A DNA stretch of 64,000 nt from Tepidimonas fonticaldi. GTDB lineage: Bacteria > Pseudomonadota > Gammaproteobacteria > Burkholderiales > Burkholderiaceae_C. Of the stretch, positions 34,350 through 45,000 are shown in pieces (the first letter of the stretch is position 1; each line of letters opens with the position of its first letter). The DNA is taken from assembly GCF_007556755.1 (NCBI RefSeq), contig NZ_VJOO01000004.1, positions 62,001 through 126,000 of the forward strand, given 5' to 3'. The notes beneath the pieces were generated by a model, which had not been told where the DNA came from, did not search any database, and saw only the letters and a program-made list of their open reading frames with translations. The position numbers and the translations under genes were made by a program.

Positions 34350-34363
34350 GGGCGGGCGACGAC

Positions 34364-34756
34364 TCACGCGGGCCGGTGCAGGGCGCACAGTTTGTTGCCG
34401 TCCGGGTCGCGCACATATGCCAGGTAGAGCGTGCCGCTGGGCCCGTGGCGCGGGCCGGGCGGGGCCTCGATGGAGGTGCCACCGTGGGCCACGGCCACGT
34501 CGTGAAAGCGTTGCACCTGCTCGGGCGATTCGCATCTGAAGCCGATCGTCCCGCCGTTGGCGTACGTGGCGGGTTCGCCATTGATCGGTTGCGACACCCC
34601 GAAAGTGCCGCCCCCGTGGCGGTAGAACACCCGCTCATGACCGCTGGCGGCGGTGTTGCGGACGCCCGCGGGGGCCCCCAGCACGCCCAAGACGGCGTCG
34701 TAGAAGCGTTTGGCTCGGTCGATGTCGTTGGTGCCCACCATCACATGGCTGAACAT
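34364..34756 (-). CDS. VOC-superfamily (glyoxalase/bleomycin-resistance-fold) protein
   Basis: 130 residues from the ATG at 34756, which has GGAG 9 bases upstream. It begins MFSHVMVGTNDIDRAKRFYD, the classic VOC opening, and ends YVRDPDGNKLCALHRP, with a likely metal-binding His near the N-terminus and an internal repeat of the fold. Probably a small cytoplasmic enzyme or binding protein; the substrate is not clear. It lies 14 bases upstream of dgkA on the same strand and divergent from parC. A longer frame to 34876 runs over the parC promoter. Confidence 0.87.
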   Translation of the reverse strand: MFSHVMVGTNDIDRAKRFYDAVLGVLGAPAGVRNTAASGHERVFYRHGGGTFGVSQPINGEPATYANGGTIGFRCESPEQVQRFHDVAVAHGGTSIEAPPGPRHGPSGTLYLAYVRDPDGNKLCALHRPA

Positions 34757-34862
34757 ATCGGAGGTCTCCTGTCGAAAAAGGGAATGACGCTGTCGCCCGC
34801 TATTGTCGGCCCCCCCCCGCGCACCGCGCGACGCGGGGCGGGGGAAAGGCCCCGGGGCGAGC

Positions 34863-34868
34863 GACAAT
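34863..34868 (+). promoter_or_regulatory. -10-like hexamer 6 bases before parC start
   Basis: GACAAT is followed by CCGCAC and the parC ATG at 34875, with no Shine-Dalgarno. Nearly the same string (ACAATCCGC) precedes parE, suggesting shared promoter design and possibly leaderless transcripts for both topoisomerase IV subunits. Confidence 0.4.
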
Positions 34869-34874
34869 CCGCAC

Positions 34875-37301
34875 ATGAGTCTAGACGTGTTGCCCCCTTC
34901 CGACCGGTCGCCCGCCGAGCCGGTGGTCGACCCCGACAGCCTGGCCGCGTACGCCCAACGCGCCTACCTGGAGTACGCTTTGAGCGTGGTGAAAGGCCGC
35001 GCGCTGCCCGATGTGTGCGACGGCCAAAAGCCCGTGCAGCGGCGCATCCTGTACGCGATGCAGCGCATGGGGCTGGGCTACAGCGGCCCGAATGCCAACA
35101 CGCCCGCCAAGCCGGTCAAGAGCGCCCGCGTGGTGGGGGATGTGCTCGGCCGCTTCCACCCCCACGGCGACCAGGCCGCCTACGACGCGCTGGTGCGCAT
35201 GGCGCAGGACTTCGCGCAGCGCTATCCACTCATCGACGGGCAGGGCAACTTCGGCAGCCGCGACGGCGACGGCGCTGCCGCCATGCGCTACACCGAAGCG
35301 CGCTTGAGCCGCATCAGCACCCTGCTGCTGGACGAGATCGACCAAGGCACGGTGGATTGGGTGCCCAATTACGACGGCTCCACCGAGGAGCCACGCCAGT
35401 TGCCGGCCCGGTTGCCGTTCGTGCTGCTCAACGGCGCCAGCGGCATTGCCGTGGGCATGGCCACCGAGATCCCCAGCCACAACCTGCGCGAAGTGGCCGA
35501 CGCCTGCGTGGCGCTGGTCAAAAACCCGCAACTGTCCGACGACGACCTGTTCGCCCTGCTGCCGGGGCCGGACTACCCCGGTGGCGGCCAGATCATCAGC
35601 CCGACCGCCGACATCCACGACGCCTACCGCAGCGGCCGCGGCAGCCTGAAGGTGCGCGCGCGCTGGAAGATCGAAGACCTGGCCCGCGGCCAGTGGCAGC
35701 TGGTGGTGACGGAGCTTCCGCCCGGCGTCAGCGCGCAGAAGGTGTTGGAGGAAATCGAAGACATCACCAACCCCAAGGTCAAGGCCGGCAAGAAGGCGCT
35801 GACGCAGGAGCAGACGCAGCTCAAGGCCAGCCTGCTGGCGGTGCTGGACGGGGTGCGCGACGAGTCCAGCAAAGAATCGCCCGTGCGCCTGGTGTTCGAG
35901 CCCAAGAGCAGCCGCATCGAACAGCAGGAGCTGATCACCGCGCTGCTGGCCCACACCAGCCTGGAAACGTCGGCCCCCATCAACCTGACCATGGTGGGCC
36001 TGGACGGCAAGCCCGTGCCCAAGAGCTTGCGGCAGATGCTGGAGGAGTGGATTGCCTTCCGCCAGACGACCATCACCCGCCGCTCACGCCACCGGCTGGA
36101 CAAGGTGCTGGACCGCATCCACATTCTCGAAGGGCGGCAGATCGTGCTGCTCCATATCGACGAGGTGATTGCCATCATCCGCGCCAGCGACGAGCCCAAG
36201 GCCGCGCTGATCGCGCGCTTTGCCTTGAGCGACCGGCAGGCCGAGGACATTCTGGAAATCCGCTTGCGCCAGTTGGCGCGGCTGGAAGCCATCAAGATCG
36301 AGCAGGAACTCAAAGAGCTTCGCGAAGAGCAGGGCAAGCTGGAAGACATTCTGGCCAACCCGGCCAGCCTGCGCCGCTTGATGGTCAAAGAGATCGAGGC
36401 CGACGCCAAGACCTTTGGCGACGAGCGCCGCACGCTGATCCAGGCCGAGAAGAAGGCCGTGGCCGAGATCAAGGTGGTGGACGAGCCGGTGACGGTGGTG
36501 GTGTCGGCCAAAGGCTGGGTGCGCGCGCGCACCGGCCACGGGCACGACGCCGCGGGCTTTGCCTTCAAGGCGGGCGACGGCCTGTATGGCACCTTCGAGT
36601 GCCGCACCGTGGATACGCTCATCGTGCTGGGCAGCAATGGCCGCGTGTACAGCGTGCCGGTGGCCAGCCTGCCGGGCGCGCGCGGCGACGGCCAGCCCAT
36701 TACCACGCTGATCGACCTGGAGCCAGGCACGCAGCCGGTGCATTACCTGGCGGGGCCCGCGTCGTCCATGTGGCTGCTCAGCGGCTCGGGCGGTTATGGC
36801 TTCCTGGCCACGGTGGAGGACATGACGAGCCGCTTGAAGGGCGGCAAGGCCTTCGTCACCCTGAACGAGGGCGAGACCGTGTGCCGCCCCGCGCTGGTCA
36901 GCGGTGGCATGGTGGTGCGGCTGGCCGCCCCGGACGGCAGCGTGCTCGCCCCGCCCACGGCCCCGGAGGGCGGGGACGCCCAGGCCGCGCTGGCCCCGGC
37001 CACCCAGGTGTGTTGCGTCTCCAGCGGTGGGCGCATCCTCACCTTCGATCTGAGCGACCTCAAGCACCAGCCCAAAGGCGGGCGTGGCCTCATGCTCATG
37101 GGGCTGGAGGGCAAAGACACCCTGGCCGGCGCCGTGGCCTACCTGCGCAGCGTGCGCATCGACGGTGTGGGGCGGGGTGGCAAATGGCGGGATGAGGTGC
37201 TGGAAATCCGCAGCCTCAACAATGCCCGCGCCGCCCGTGGCCGCAAAGGGCGCGATGCCAGCTTCGGCTTCAAGCCCCTGCAGGTGTGGCGCGTGCTGTG
37301 A
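34875..37301 (+). CDS. parC: DNA topoisomerase IV subunit A
   Basis: 808 residues. The winged-helix/tower domain begins [38 protein letters not shown]; the catalytic Tyr is in the block [12 protein letters not shown] long coiled coil (about 440-540) and a C-terminal beta-pinwheel with degenerate blades follow ([46 protein letters not shown]). No GyrA box (QRRGGKG) is seen, which separates ParC from GyrA. With ParE it unlinks replicated chromosomes. Start ATG 34875 chosen by comparison with the family; upstream codons run into GC-rich DNA. Confidence 0.96.
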   Translation: MSLDVLPPSDRSPAEPVVDPDSLAAYAQRAYLEYALSVVKGRALPDVCDGQKPVQRRILYAMQRMGLGYSGPNANTPAKPVKSARVVGDVLGRFHPHGDQAAYDALVRMAQDFAQRYPLIDGQGNFGSRDGDGAAAMRYTEARLSRISTLLLDEIDQGTVDWVPNYDGSTEEPRQLPARLPFVLLNGASGIAVGMATEIPSHNLREVADACVALVKNPQLSDDDLFALLPGPDYPGGGQIISPTADIHDAYRSGRGSLKVRARWKIEDLARGQWQLVVTELPPGVSAQKVLEEIEDITNPKVKAGKKALTQEQTQLKASLLAVLDGVRDESSKESPVRLVFEPKSSRIEQQELITALLAHTSLETSAPINLTMVGLDGKPVPKSLRQMLEEWIAFRQTTITRRSRHRLDKVLDRIHILEGRQIVLLHIDEVIAIIRASDEPKAALIARFALSDRQAEDILEIRLRQLARLEAIKIEQELKELREEQGKLEDILANPASLRRLMVKEIEADAKTFGDERRTLIQAEKKAVAEIKVVDEPVTVVVSAKGWVRARTGHGHDAAGFAFKAGDGLYGTFECRTVDTLIVLGSNGRVYSVPVASLPGARGDGQPITTLIDLEPGTQPVHYLAGPASSMWLLSGSGGYGFLATVEDMTSRLKGGKAFVTLNEGETVCRPALVSGGMVVRLAAPDGSVLAPPTAPEGGDAQAALAPATQVCCVSSGGRILTFDLSDLKHQPKGGRGLMLMGLEGKDTLAGAVAYLRSVRIDGVGRGGKWRDEVLEIRSLNNARAARGRKGRDASFGFKPLQVWRVL

Positions 37302-37372
37302 AGGGCCCTGGGGACCGGCTGCTTTGACGATAATGCGGCCGTCACGCGCCCAGCGTGGGGAGACGGCCCGCC

Positions 37373-37960
37373 ATGAAAGCAGAACTGTACCGGCCCCTGG
37401 ACGAAGCGGAGTACCTCCGCCTCGAAGCCCGCAGCCCCGTGCGCCACGAATACGTGGCCGGGCAGATCTACGCCATGACCGGCGCGTCGCTGCGGCACAA
37501 CATCATCGCAGGCAATGTCTACACGCTGTTGCGCCACCACTTGCGCGGCAGCCCGTGCCGCACGTTCATGGCGGATGCCAAGCTGCGCGTGGCCAAGCAG
37601 CAGAGCATCTACTACCCCGATGTGATGGTGACCTGCCACCCGCAGCACCAGCAGGTCGGCAGCGAGGATTTTCTGGTCGAATCACCGCGCCTGGTGGTGG
37701 AGGTGCTATCCGAATCCACCGCCGCCACCGACCGGCGCGAGAAGCTGATGGCCTACCGCACCCTGCCCAGCTTGCAGGAATATGTGTTGATCGCGCAGGA
37801 CGAGGCGCTGATCGAAATCTACCGGCGCCAGGGCGACATCGGCTGGCAGCGTATCACCTTGACGCCGGGCGATCCGGTGGAGTGGAACAGTGTGGAGCTG
37901 ACCACGGACTTTGCCACCATCTACGAGGAAAGCGGGCTGGCCCTGCCGCCGCCCGCTTGA
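37373..37960 (+). CDS. Uma2-family (DUF820) putative endonuclease-fold protein
   Basis: 195 residues. The PD-(D/E)XK-like fold is marked by RHEYVAGQIYAMTGAS (Glu/Gly), the YYPDVMVTC strand with the active-site Asp, VVEVLSESTAATDRREKLMAYR (E and K of the nuclease triad) and QEYVLIAQDE. The family is expanded in cyanobacteria and scattered in Proteobacteria; its role is unproven, with nuclease activity predicted from the fold. The ATG at 37373 has GGGGAG 10 bases ahead; a GTG at 37355 is also in frame. Convergent with the RidA gene 21 bases away. Confidence 0.87.
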   Translation: MKAELYRPLDEAEYLRLEARSPVRHEYVAGQIYAMTGASLRHNIIAGNVYTLLRHHLRGSPCRTFMADAKLRVAKQQSIYYPDVMVTCHPQHQQVGSEDFLVESPRLVVEVLSESTAATDRREKLMAYRTLPSLQEYVLIAQDEALIEIYRRQGDIGWQRITLTPGDPVEWNSVELTTDFATIYEESGLALPPPA

Positions 37961-37981
37961 GCCGATCGGCGAGGCGGGCCG

Positions 37982-38452
37982 TCAGGCCAGTTCGGCCATC
38001 AGCTCGATTTCGACGCACGCGCCGAAGGGCAGTTGCGCCACGCCAAAGGCGCTGCGCGCGTGCGCGCCGATCTCCGGGCCGAACACCTGCCCCAACAGCT
38101 CGGAGCAACCGTTGGTCACCAGGTGGTGCTCGGTGAACGTGTTGGTGGAGTTGACGAGGCTGAGCACCTTGACGATGCGCTTGATGCCATCGAGGTCGGT
38201 GCCCGCGGCCACGCAAGCGGCGTGCAGCGTGCCCAGCAGGTCCACGGCCACGGCGCGGGCGGCGGCCTTGCCTTCTTCGGTGGTCATGGTCAGGCCCAGT
38301 TGACCCACCCAGGGCTTGCCGTCGCGCTTGGCGATGTGGCCGCTGAGCAGCACCAGCTTGCCGGTGTGCACGAACGGCACATAAGCGGCCGCGGGCGTCG
38401 CCACGGCGGGCAGTTGGATGTCGAGGGCTTGCAAACGATCGTAAACGCTCAT
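37982..38452 (-). CDS. RidA/YjgF family deaminase
   Basis: 156 residues, slightly longer than E. coli RidA (128) and like the YjgF branch with an extended N-terminus. The catalytic Arg is in HARSAFGVAQLPFGACVEIE. RidA proteins hydrolyse reactive 2-aminoacrylate and related enamines/imines formed by PLP enzymes. It starts 34 bases after the transglutaminase stop on the same strand, so it could be the tail of the ATP-grasp/transglutaminase operon, but RidA genes are common and the link may be chance. Confidence 0.92.
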   Translation of the reverse strand: MSVYDRLQALDIQLPAVATPAAAYVPFVHTGKLVLLSGHIAKRDGKPWVGQLGLTMTTEEGKAAARAVAVDLLGTLHAACVAAGTDLDGIKRIVKVLSLVNSTNTFTEHHLVTNGCSELLGQVFGPEIGAHARSAFGVAQLPFGACVEIELMAELA

Positions 38453-38486
38453 GATGTGGGGGCTCCGTGAAGGGCTTGCATTCTAG

Positions 38487-39416
38487 TCAGCCGGCGCCCG
38501 GCGCGGCCCAGTCGAGCGCCGCCCATTCCTGCGGAGGCGCGACGGTGACGGCCACGCGCAGCGCGTGCGCGCCACCGCCCTGGATCACTCCCCGCAGCGG
38601 TGAGACGTCGCCGTAATCGCGGCCCGTGGCGACGGTGACATAGCCCTCGTCGGGCCGGTCGCAGCCCCAGCGCCGGTTGGTCGGGTCGAGGTCGAACCAG
38701 CGTTCGCCCCAGGGCACCCCAACCCAGGCGTGGGATGCATCGGCCCCCACCAGGCGGGGCTGGCCCGGCGGCGGCTGGGTCAGCAGATAGCCGCTGACGT
38801 ACCGTGCGGGCAGGCCCAGCGCGCGCAACGCAGCGATCAGCACATGGGCGAAGTCCTGACACACCCCGCGACGCTGGCGAAACGCCGCCAGCAGCGGCGT
38901 GTGCACCTCGGTACTCGCCGGGGCGTAGGCCAGATCCGCGTGCAGCCGGGCGGTCAGATCGCGGCAGCCCGCAAGCCACCCACCGCCCGGGGGGAAACTG
39001 GCCCGGGCGTAGGCGATCAGGTCGGTATCGACCAGCGCCTCGCGGGGAATGTGGGGGGAGGCGTAAACGAACTCCGCCTCCGGGCGATACGGCGCCCCCG
39101 CCCGGTAGCGCAGCCGGTCGCGCACCTGCTCCCAGGGCTCGTCGGTCTGGGGTTGCTCCGGCGCCTGGGTGTCGACCACGGACTCGGCCACGACCTCGAG
39201 GGCCGTGTGCGGCCGGTCGATGGCAAACAGCGTGCGCCGATTGCCGTAGACGTCCACCTCCTGCGTTTGATAGGCCGGTGTGGGGTCGACGGTCAAGCGG
39301 TGGGAGACGATCCGCTGGCCGGCCGCGTCACGCGGGTGCAGGATGGCGATGTGGTGGGACGACACCACCGGGCTGTGGTAGCGGTACTGGGTGTGGTGGC
39401 GGATGTGCAGGCGCAT
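38487..39416 (-). CDS. Transglutaminase-like cysteine peptidase-fold protein
   Basis: 309 residues. It has the bacterial transglutaminase N-terminal domain (MRLHIRHHTQYRYHSPV) then the papain-like core with Cys in RRGVCQDFAHVLIAAL, His in DASHAWVGVPWG and Asp in WFDLDPTNRRWG, and the C-terminal GRDYGDVSPLRGVIQGG signature. No signal peptide. In bacteria such genes pair with circularly permuted ATP-grasp and alpha-E genes; Iyer and Aravind predicted that they cut or rearrange a peptide made or tagged by the ATP-grasp. Here it starts 8 bases after the stop of the fused ATP-grasp/alpha-E gene, as the third gene of that operon. Confidence 0.9.
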   Translation of the reverse strand: MRLHIRHHTQYRYHSPVVSSHHIAILHPRDAAGQRIVSHRLTVDPTPAYQTQEVDVYGNRRTLFAIDRPHTALEVVAESVVDTQAPEQPQTDEPWEQVRDRLRYRAGAPYRPEAEFVYASPHIPREALVDTDLIAYARASFPPGGGWLAGCRDLTARLHADLAYAPASTEVHTPLLAAFRQRRGVCQDFAHVLIAALRALGLPARYVSGYLLTQPPPGQPRLVGADASHAWVGVPWGERWFDLDPTNRRWGCDRPDEGYVTVATGRDYGDVSPLRGVIQGGGAHALRVAVTVAPPQEWAALDWAAPGAG

Positions 39417-39424
39417 GGCAGCGG

Positions 39425-42028
39425 TCAGGCCAGCAGGGTCTGCGCGGTGGCGTCCGCGTGGCTGAAGTAGGTGCGCCCCAGCCGCTCCGACAGGTCCAAC
39501 ACGGACGACTCGCAGGTCTGCAGCAGCTCGATCAGGCGCAAATGCGTGGTCGCCGCCGCGGGGCCGTACCCGCCCTTGGCCCCGCTGAGCGTCACCAGGT
39601 CCCAGCCGTCCGGGTCCGGCAACATCGCCAGCAGATCCTGCCCCGCCGCGCGTTCGCTCTGCGGCAGCTTGCGCACCCGCGCGCGCAGCGTCGAGAGCAC
39701 CCAGGCCAGCGCGCGCGGGTTGTCGCGGTGGGTGACCAGCAGGTCGAGCAGCGCCACCAAATCGCGGCGCTGCTGGTACAAGGCGTGGAAGGTGATGGTG
39801 CTGTCGAACAGCCCGAGCAGGGCCTCGTAGCCGGCGTCGCTGTCGATCGCACCGGTTTGCAGGGCGGCGGCCAGCGCGTGCGCCAGCGCGGCGACGCGCT
39901 CGATCAGCCGTCCGATGCTCAGCAGCCGCCAGCCGTCGTCGCGCACCATGCGATCGACCTGCGCGCCGGTGATGGCGGACAGGCGTTCGCTCGTGTCCTC
40001 CAGAACGGCGAAGACCTCGGCCTCGCCGCCATCGGCCCGTCGTGCCCACGCCCGGCAGCGGTCGTCGAAATCCGTGGCCAGCGCATCGATCAGTTTGCGC
40101 TGCTCTTGCGAGAGGCGCTCGCGCACCTGATCGGCGGCGCGGCGCAGCGCCCGCAGGTTGAAGCCGACGCTGGTGGCGCCGCTGTCGGCGCCCAACTGGG
40201 CCACCAGGGCGCGCGCAAACACCCGTGGGGCCTGGGTGGCATCCGGCACCTGGGGCAGCACCAGCCCGCTGTGCCGCACGCAGGCGGTCAGCCAGGCCAG
40301 TACGGCGGGGTCGCTCGCGTCCTCCCCGCGCAGGCCCTGCAGCGCGATGCGGGCCAGCCGGACGGTGTTTTCGGCGCGCTCGCTGTAGCGCCCCAGCCAG
40401 AACAGGTTCTCCGCGGCGCGGCTGGTCACGGGCCGCTTGTGCAGCGCCAGCGACAGGGTGCTGGGCGCCTGGCGCAGCAAGCTCGTGCGGTCGATGTCAC
40501 CGTGGGTGCGGACCCAGCAATCGGCGCTGCTGCCCCCGCGCTGCATGGAGACGATCTGCTGCCCGCCGGGGGCCAGCCGGACCAGCCCGCCGGGCAGCAC
40601 CCGCCACGAGCGCGGACCGTCGGCCAGGGCGAACACGCGCAGCATGGCCGAGCGCGGCACGATGCGGCCCTGGCGCCACGCCGGTTGTTGCGACAGCGGC
40701 AGATAGGCTTGCAGCGTGAAGTCCTCGGGCCGTTGGCGGATGCGCTCGGCCAGTGCCTCCCGCTCGCTCGGGGACAGGCTGGGGCCGAGCAGGGTCTCGA
40801 TGTCGCGGTCGGGGCGGGTGGGCTTGGCCACGGCCCGATCCAGCCGGGGCAGCGCATCCGCCAGCGCGGCCGCCTCGCCGCACCACCAGGTGGGCAAGGA
40901 CGGCAGGCTGAGCGGCGCGCCGAACCAGCGCTCGTGGATCGCCGGCAGAAAGCCGAGCAGCGCCGGCGACTCCAGCGGCGCCGACCCCGGGGCGTTGGCC
41001 AGCAGCAGGTGGCCGGCGCGCACGGCCTGCAGCAGACCCGGCACGCCCAGCGTGGAGTCCGCGCGCAGCTCCAGCGGGTCCAGCCACTCGTCGTCCAGCC
41101 GTTTGATGAGCACGTCGACCGGCTCCAGCCCCTGCAGGGTCTTGAGGTAGAGCCGGCGATCCCGCACGACCAGATCGCTGCCCTCGACGAGCGGCAGGCC
41201 CAGGTAGCGCGCCAGGAAGGCGTGTTCGAAGTAGGTCTCGTTGTAGGGGCCGGGCGTCAGCAGGGCGATGCGCGACTCGGCCCCGCGCGGGGACAGCGCC
41301 GTCAGCCCGCGCATGAGCGCCCGGTAGCTGGCGGCCAGCCGCTGCACCCGCAGGCCCTCGAAGGCCCCGGAAAACAAGCGCCCGATGGCGAGGCGGTTTT
41401 CCAGCAGATAACCGAGTCCGGACGGGGCCTGGGTGCGCTGCGAGACCACCCACCACTGCCCGTCGGGGCCGTGGGCGAGGTCGAAGGCGGCGATGTGCAG
41501 CCAGGTGTCCCCGGGCGGGCGCACGCCGTGCATGGCACGCAGGTAACCGGGGTGCCCCTGCACCAGCGCGGGGGGAATCAGCCCGTCGCGCAGCAGCGTG
41601 CGCGGGCCGTACAGGTCGGCCAGCAGGGCATCCAGCAGCCGCACGCGCTGCAGGATGCCGGCCTCCAGGTGCGCCCAGTCCTGCGGCCCGACGATGAAGG
41701 GGAACAAATCCAGCGACCACGGACGCTGGGGGTTGTCGGCATCCGCATAGACGTTGTAGGTGATGCCGTTGTCGCGAATCTGCCGCTCCAGGGCGCTGGC
41801 GAGCGCGGGCAACTCGTCCAGCCCGCCGGGGCCCAGCTCATCGAAGAACTGCGCCCAGGCCGGGGACAGGCCGCAGGCATCGAGCGCGCCACTGCGCCAC
41901 TCGTCGAAGTGACCGGGCGGAAACGGCTCCCCCCAGGCGGCCGCCTGTTCGCTGGGCCGCGCAAGGGCGCCGGCGTGGCCGTGCAGCGGGCGGTTCGAGG
42001 AGGAGGGTAGGGTCACACGATTCACCAC
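39425..42028 (-). CDS. Fused circularly permuted ATP-grasp / alpha-E protein
   Basis: 867 residues. Residues ~30-520 form a type-2 circularly permuted ATP-grasp (YNVYADADNPQRPWSLD, LTPGPYNETYFEHAFLAR, VDVLIKRLDDEWLDPLEL, then LQAYLPLS and RVFALADGPRSWRVLPGG). Residues ~555-867 form an all-helical alpha-E domain that starts SRAAENLFWLGRYSERAENTVRLAR. ATP-grasp amidoligases join a carboxylate to an amine with ATP; alpha-E is of unknown function and always accompanies them. The second locus at 50032-52489 has the same two domains as separate genes. GTG start at 42028, with further in-frame GTGs at 42025 and 42016, so the exact N-terminus is uncertain. Confidence 0.9.
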   Translation of the reverse strand: MVNRVTLPSSSNRPLHGHAGALARPSEQAAAWGEPFPPGHFDEWRSGALDACGLSPAWAQFFDELGPGGLDELPALASALERQIRDNGITYNVYADADNPQRPWSLDLFPFIVGPQDWAHLEAGILQRVRLLDALLADLYGPRTLLRDGLIPPALVQGHPGYLRAMHGVRPPGDTWLHIAAFDLAHGPDGQWWVVSQRTQAPSGLGYLLENRLAIGRLFSGAFEGLRVQRLAASYRALMRGLTALSPRGAESRIALLTPGPYNETYFEHAFLARYLGLPLVEGSDLVVRDRRLYLKTLQGLEPVDVLIKRLDDEWLDPLELRADSTLGVPGLLQAVRAGHLLLANAPGSAPLESPALLGFLPAIHERWFGAPLSLPSLPTWWCGEAAALADALPRLDRAVAKPTRPDRDIETLLGPSLSPSEREALAERIRQRPEDFTLQAYLPLSQQPAWRQGRIVPRSAMLRVFALADGPRSWRVLPGGLVRLAPGGQQIVSMQRGGSSADCWVRTHGDIDRTSLLRQAPSTLSLALHKRPVTSRAAENLFWLGRYSERAENTVRLARIALQGLRGEDASDPAVLAWLTACVRHSGLVLPQVPDATQAPRVFARALVAQLGADSGATSVGFNLRALRRAADQVRERLSQEQRKLIDALATDFDDRCRAWARRADGGEAEVFAVLEDTSERLSAITGAQVDRMVRDDGWRLLSIGRLIERVAALAHALAAALQTGAIDSDAGYEALLGLFDSTITFHALYQQRRDLVALLDLLVTHRDNPRALAWVLSTLRARVRKLPQSERAAGQDLLAMLPDPDGWDLVTLSGAKGGYGPAAATTHLRLIELLQTCESSVLDLSERLGRTYFSHADATAQTLLA

Positions 42029-42068
42029 CGGGAGTATCGCCGAACCACGCGCCTAGGCGGTGCAAACG

Positions 42069-45000
42069 TCAGACGCGCCGCAGATCCAGCGTGAAGGGGA
42101 ACTCGCGGCTCGGGGTGGCGGGGGTGACCGTGATCGGGCCGGGCGTGTGCCCGAAGCGGAAGAAGCGCGCCAGCCGCCGGCTCTCCGCCTCGTAGGCGTT
42201 GACGGGCAGCGTGTCGTAGTTGCGTCCGCCGGGATGGGCCACGTGGTATTGGCCGCCGCCCAGCGAGCGCCCGTTCCAGGTGTCGACCACGTCGAAGGTC
42301 AGCGGGGCGTGGACGCCGATGGTGGGGTGCAGCGACGACGGCGGATTCCACGCCTTGTAGCGCACGCCCGCGACATACTCGCCCGCAGTGCCCGTGGGCT
42401 GCAGCGGCAAGGCATGGCCGTTGACCGTCACCACGTAGCGGTGGTCGTTCCAGCCGCTGACGCGCACCTCCAGCCGCTCCAGCGACGAATCGACGTAGCG
42501 CACGGTCCCACCGATGGCGCCTTCTTCGCCCATCACATGCCAGGGCTCCAGCGCATGGCGCAGCGTCAGCTCGATGCCGCGCACCTGCAGATCGCCGATG
42601 AGGGGGAAGCGGAACTCGAAGTGCGGCTCGAACCAGGCCATCTCGAATGCAAAGCCGTGACGCGCCAGATCGGCCAGCACGTCCTCGAAGTCCATGCGCA
42701 CGAAGGTGGGCAGCAGGAAGCGGTCGTGCAGCGCGGTGCCCCAGCGCGTCAGCTGCCCTTGCCACGGATCGTCCCAGAAACGCGCCACGAGCGCGCGCAG
42801 CAGCAGCTGCTGCACCACGCTCATGCGCGCATGCGGCGGCATCTCGAAGGCGCGCAACTCCAGCAGGCCCAGCCGGCCCGTGGGGCCGTCGGGCGAATAC
42901 AGTTTGTCGATGCAAAACTCGCTGCGGTGGGTGTTGCCGGTGACGTCGATCAGGATGTTGCGCAGGGTGCGATCGACCAGCCAGGGCGGCATGGCGTCGC
43001 CGTGGATCGTGCGCGCGCGGGCCATCGCGTCGAGCGCGATCTCCAACTCGTAGAGCTGGTCGTCGCGCGCCTCGTCCACCCGCGGGGCCTGGCTGGTCGG
43101 GCCGATGAACAAGCCCGAAAACAGATACGACAGCGACGGGTGGTTGTGCCAGTAGGCGATCAGGCTGGCCAGCAGTTCGGGGCGGCGCAAGAAAGGCGAG
43201 TCCGCTGGTGTGGCCCCGCCCAGCACGAAGTGGTTGCCCCCGCCCGTGCCGCTGTGGCGACCGTCGGTCATGAACTTTTCGGCGCACAGATGGGTTTGGT
43301 GCGCCGCGTGGTACAGAAACTCGGTGTGCTCCACCAGTTCGTCCCAGTCGTGGGCGGGGTGGATGTTGACCTCGATGACGCCGGGGTCCGGTGTGACCTG
43401 CAGCCATTTCAGGCGCGGGTCGCGCGGCGGGGGATAGCCTTCGAGGACGATGCGCACATCGAGTTGTTCGGCCGTCGCTTCCACGGCCGCCAGCAGGGCC
43501 AGGTAGTCCTCCAGCCGCGACAGGGGCGGCATGAACACATACAGGTGGCGACTGTGCCCGCCCGCGGTGGCTTCGGCAGCGGGGCCGTTGGCGCGTTGGG
43601 GGTCGCGCGCCTCCACGCACAGCGCGGTGCGCACCACGCCGGCCGCCGATTCGCCCGGCTGGGGGTATCGGTGCGGCTCCGCTGCGCCACGGCTCGGGAC
43701 GGGCGTGGCGAACTGTCGCCGCAGGGCCGTCTCACCGGGCAGCGGGCCGGTTGCGGCAAAGGGGTCGGCGGGGATCCACAGCGGCTGGTCGCTGGGGTCG
43801 GCCCAGGGCAGGGAATCGAGCGGCAGCCGGTAGCCCATCGGGGAGTCGCCGGGCACCAGGTACAGCCGCTCGTCGCGCACGAACCAGGGCCCCGTGCGCC
43901 AGCCGCGCTCGGTCGCCTCCAGGGGCAGCACGTAGCCCACCTCGGCCGCGAGCCCCTGCTGGAACACGCGCCGCAGGCGCGCCCGCTCCAAGGGATCGTC
44001 CAGCCGGGCGTCAAAGGGGTCCACATTGACCGGCAAGCGCCGCTCGCGCCACAGGTAGTACCAGGTGTCCTCGTAGGCCGGCTGGAGGGTTTGCGTCGTC
44101 AGCCCCAGCCGCCGCGCCAGCGCGACGGCAAACCGGCGGGCGTCCTCGGCGGTGTAGGCAGCGGGCATGCGTTCGTCGGCCAGCCGGTCGGGATTGCGCC
44201 AGCACGGCTCGCCGTCCGCGCGCCAGCCCAGCGACAGCGCCCAGCGCGGCAGTTGCTCGCCCGGATACCACTTGCCCTGTCCCAGGTGCAGAAAACCGCC
44301 GCGGCCATAGCGGTCCCGCAATCGGTGCAGCAGCTCGGTCGCATAAGTCCGCTTGGTGGGGCCCAGCGCATCGGTATTCCATTCCGCGGCGTCGCGGTCG
44401 CGCGTGGCGACGAAGGTGGGCTCCCCCCCCATCGTCAGCCGCACGTCGCCCGCGATCAGCGCCGCGTCCACCCGGTGGCCCAGTGCGTCGATGGCCTGCC
44501 ACTGGGCCTCGGTGTAGGGCTTGGTGACGCGCGGGGATTCGTGGATGCGCACCACCGACATCTCGTGCTGAAAGTCCACCTCGCACTCGTCCAGCACGCC
44601 CTCGATCGGGGCGGCGCTGGACGGTTGTGGCGTGCAGGCGAGCGGGATGTGGCCTTCCCCGGCAAGCAGGCCGGACGTGGGGTCCAGCCCGATCCAGCCC
44701 GCGCCCGGTAGAAACACCTCGCACCAGGCGTGCAGGTCGGTGAAGTCGGCCTCGGGGCCGCTCGGGCCATCGACCGCTTTGACGTCCGGGGCCAGCTGGA
44801 TCAGATAGCCCGAGACGAAGCGCGCCGCCAGCCCCAGATGGCGCAACAGCTGCACGAGCAGCCAGCCGCTGTCGCGGCAGGATCCGCTGGCTTTTTCCAG
44901 CGTCTCCTCCGGGGTCTGCACGCCCGGCTCCAGCCGGATGGTGTAGGCGATGTCCTGTTGCAGCCGGCGATTCAGGTCGACCAGAAAATCCACCGTGCGC

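Noticed and set aside
34376-37195. 939-codon ORF overlapping parC in another frame
   Set aside because: Arg/Gly/Ala-rich low-complexity product; parC in the true frame is fully conserved.
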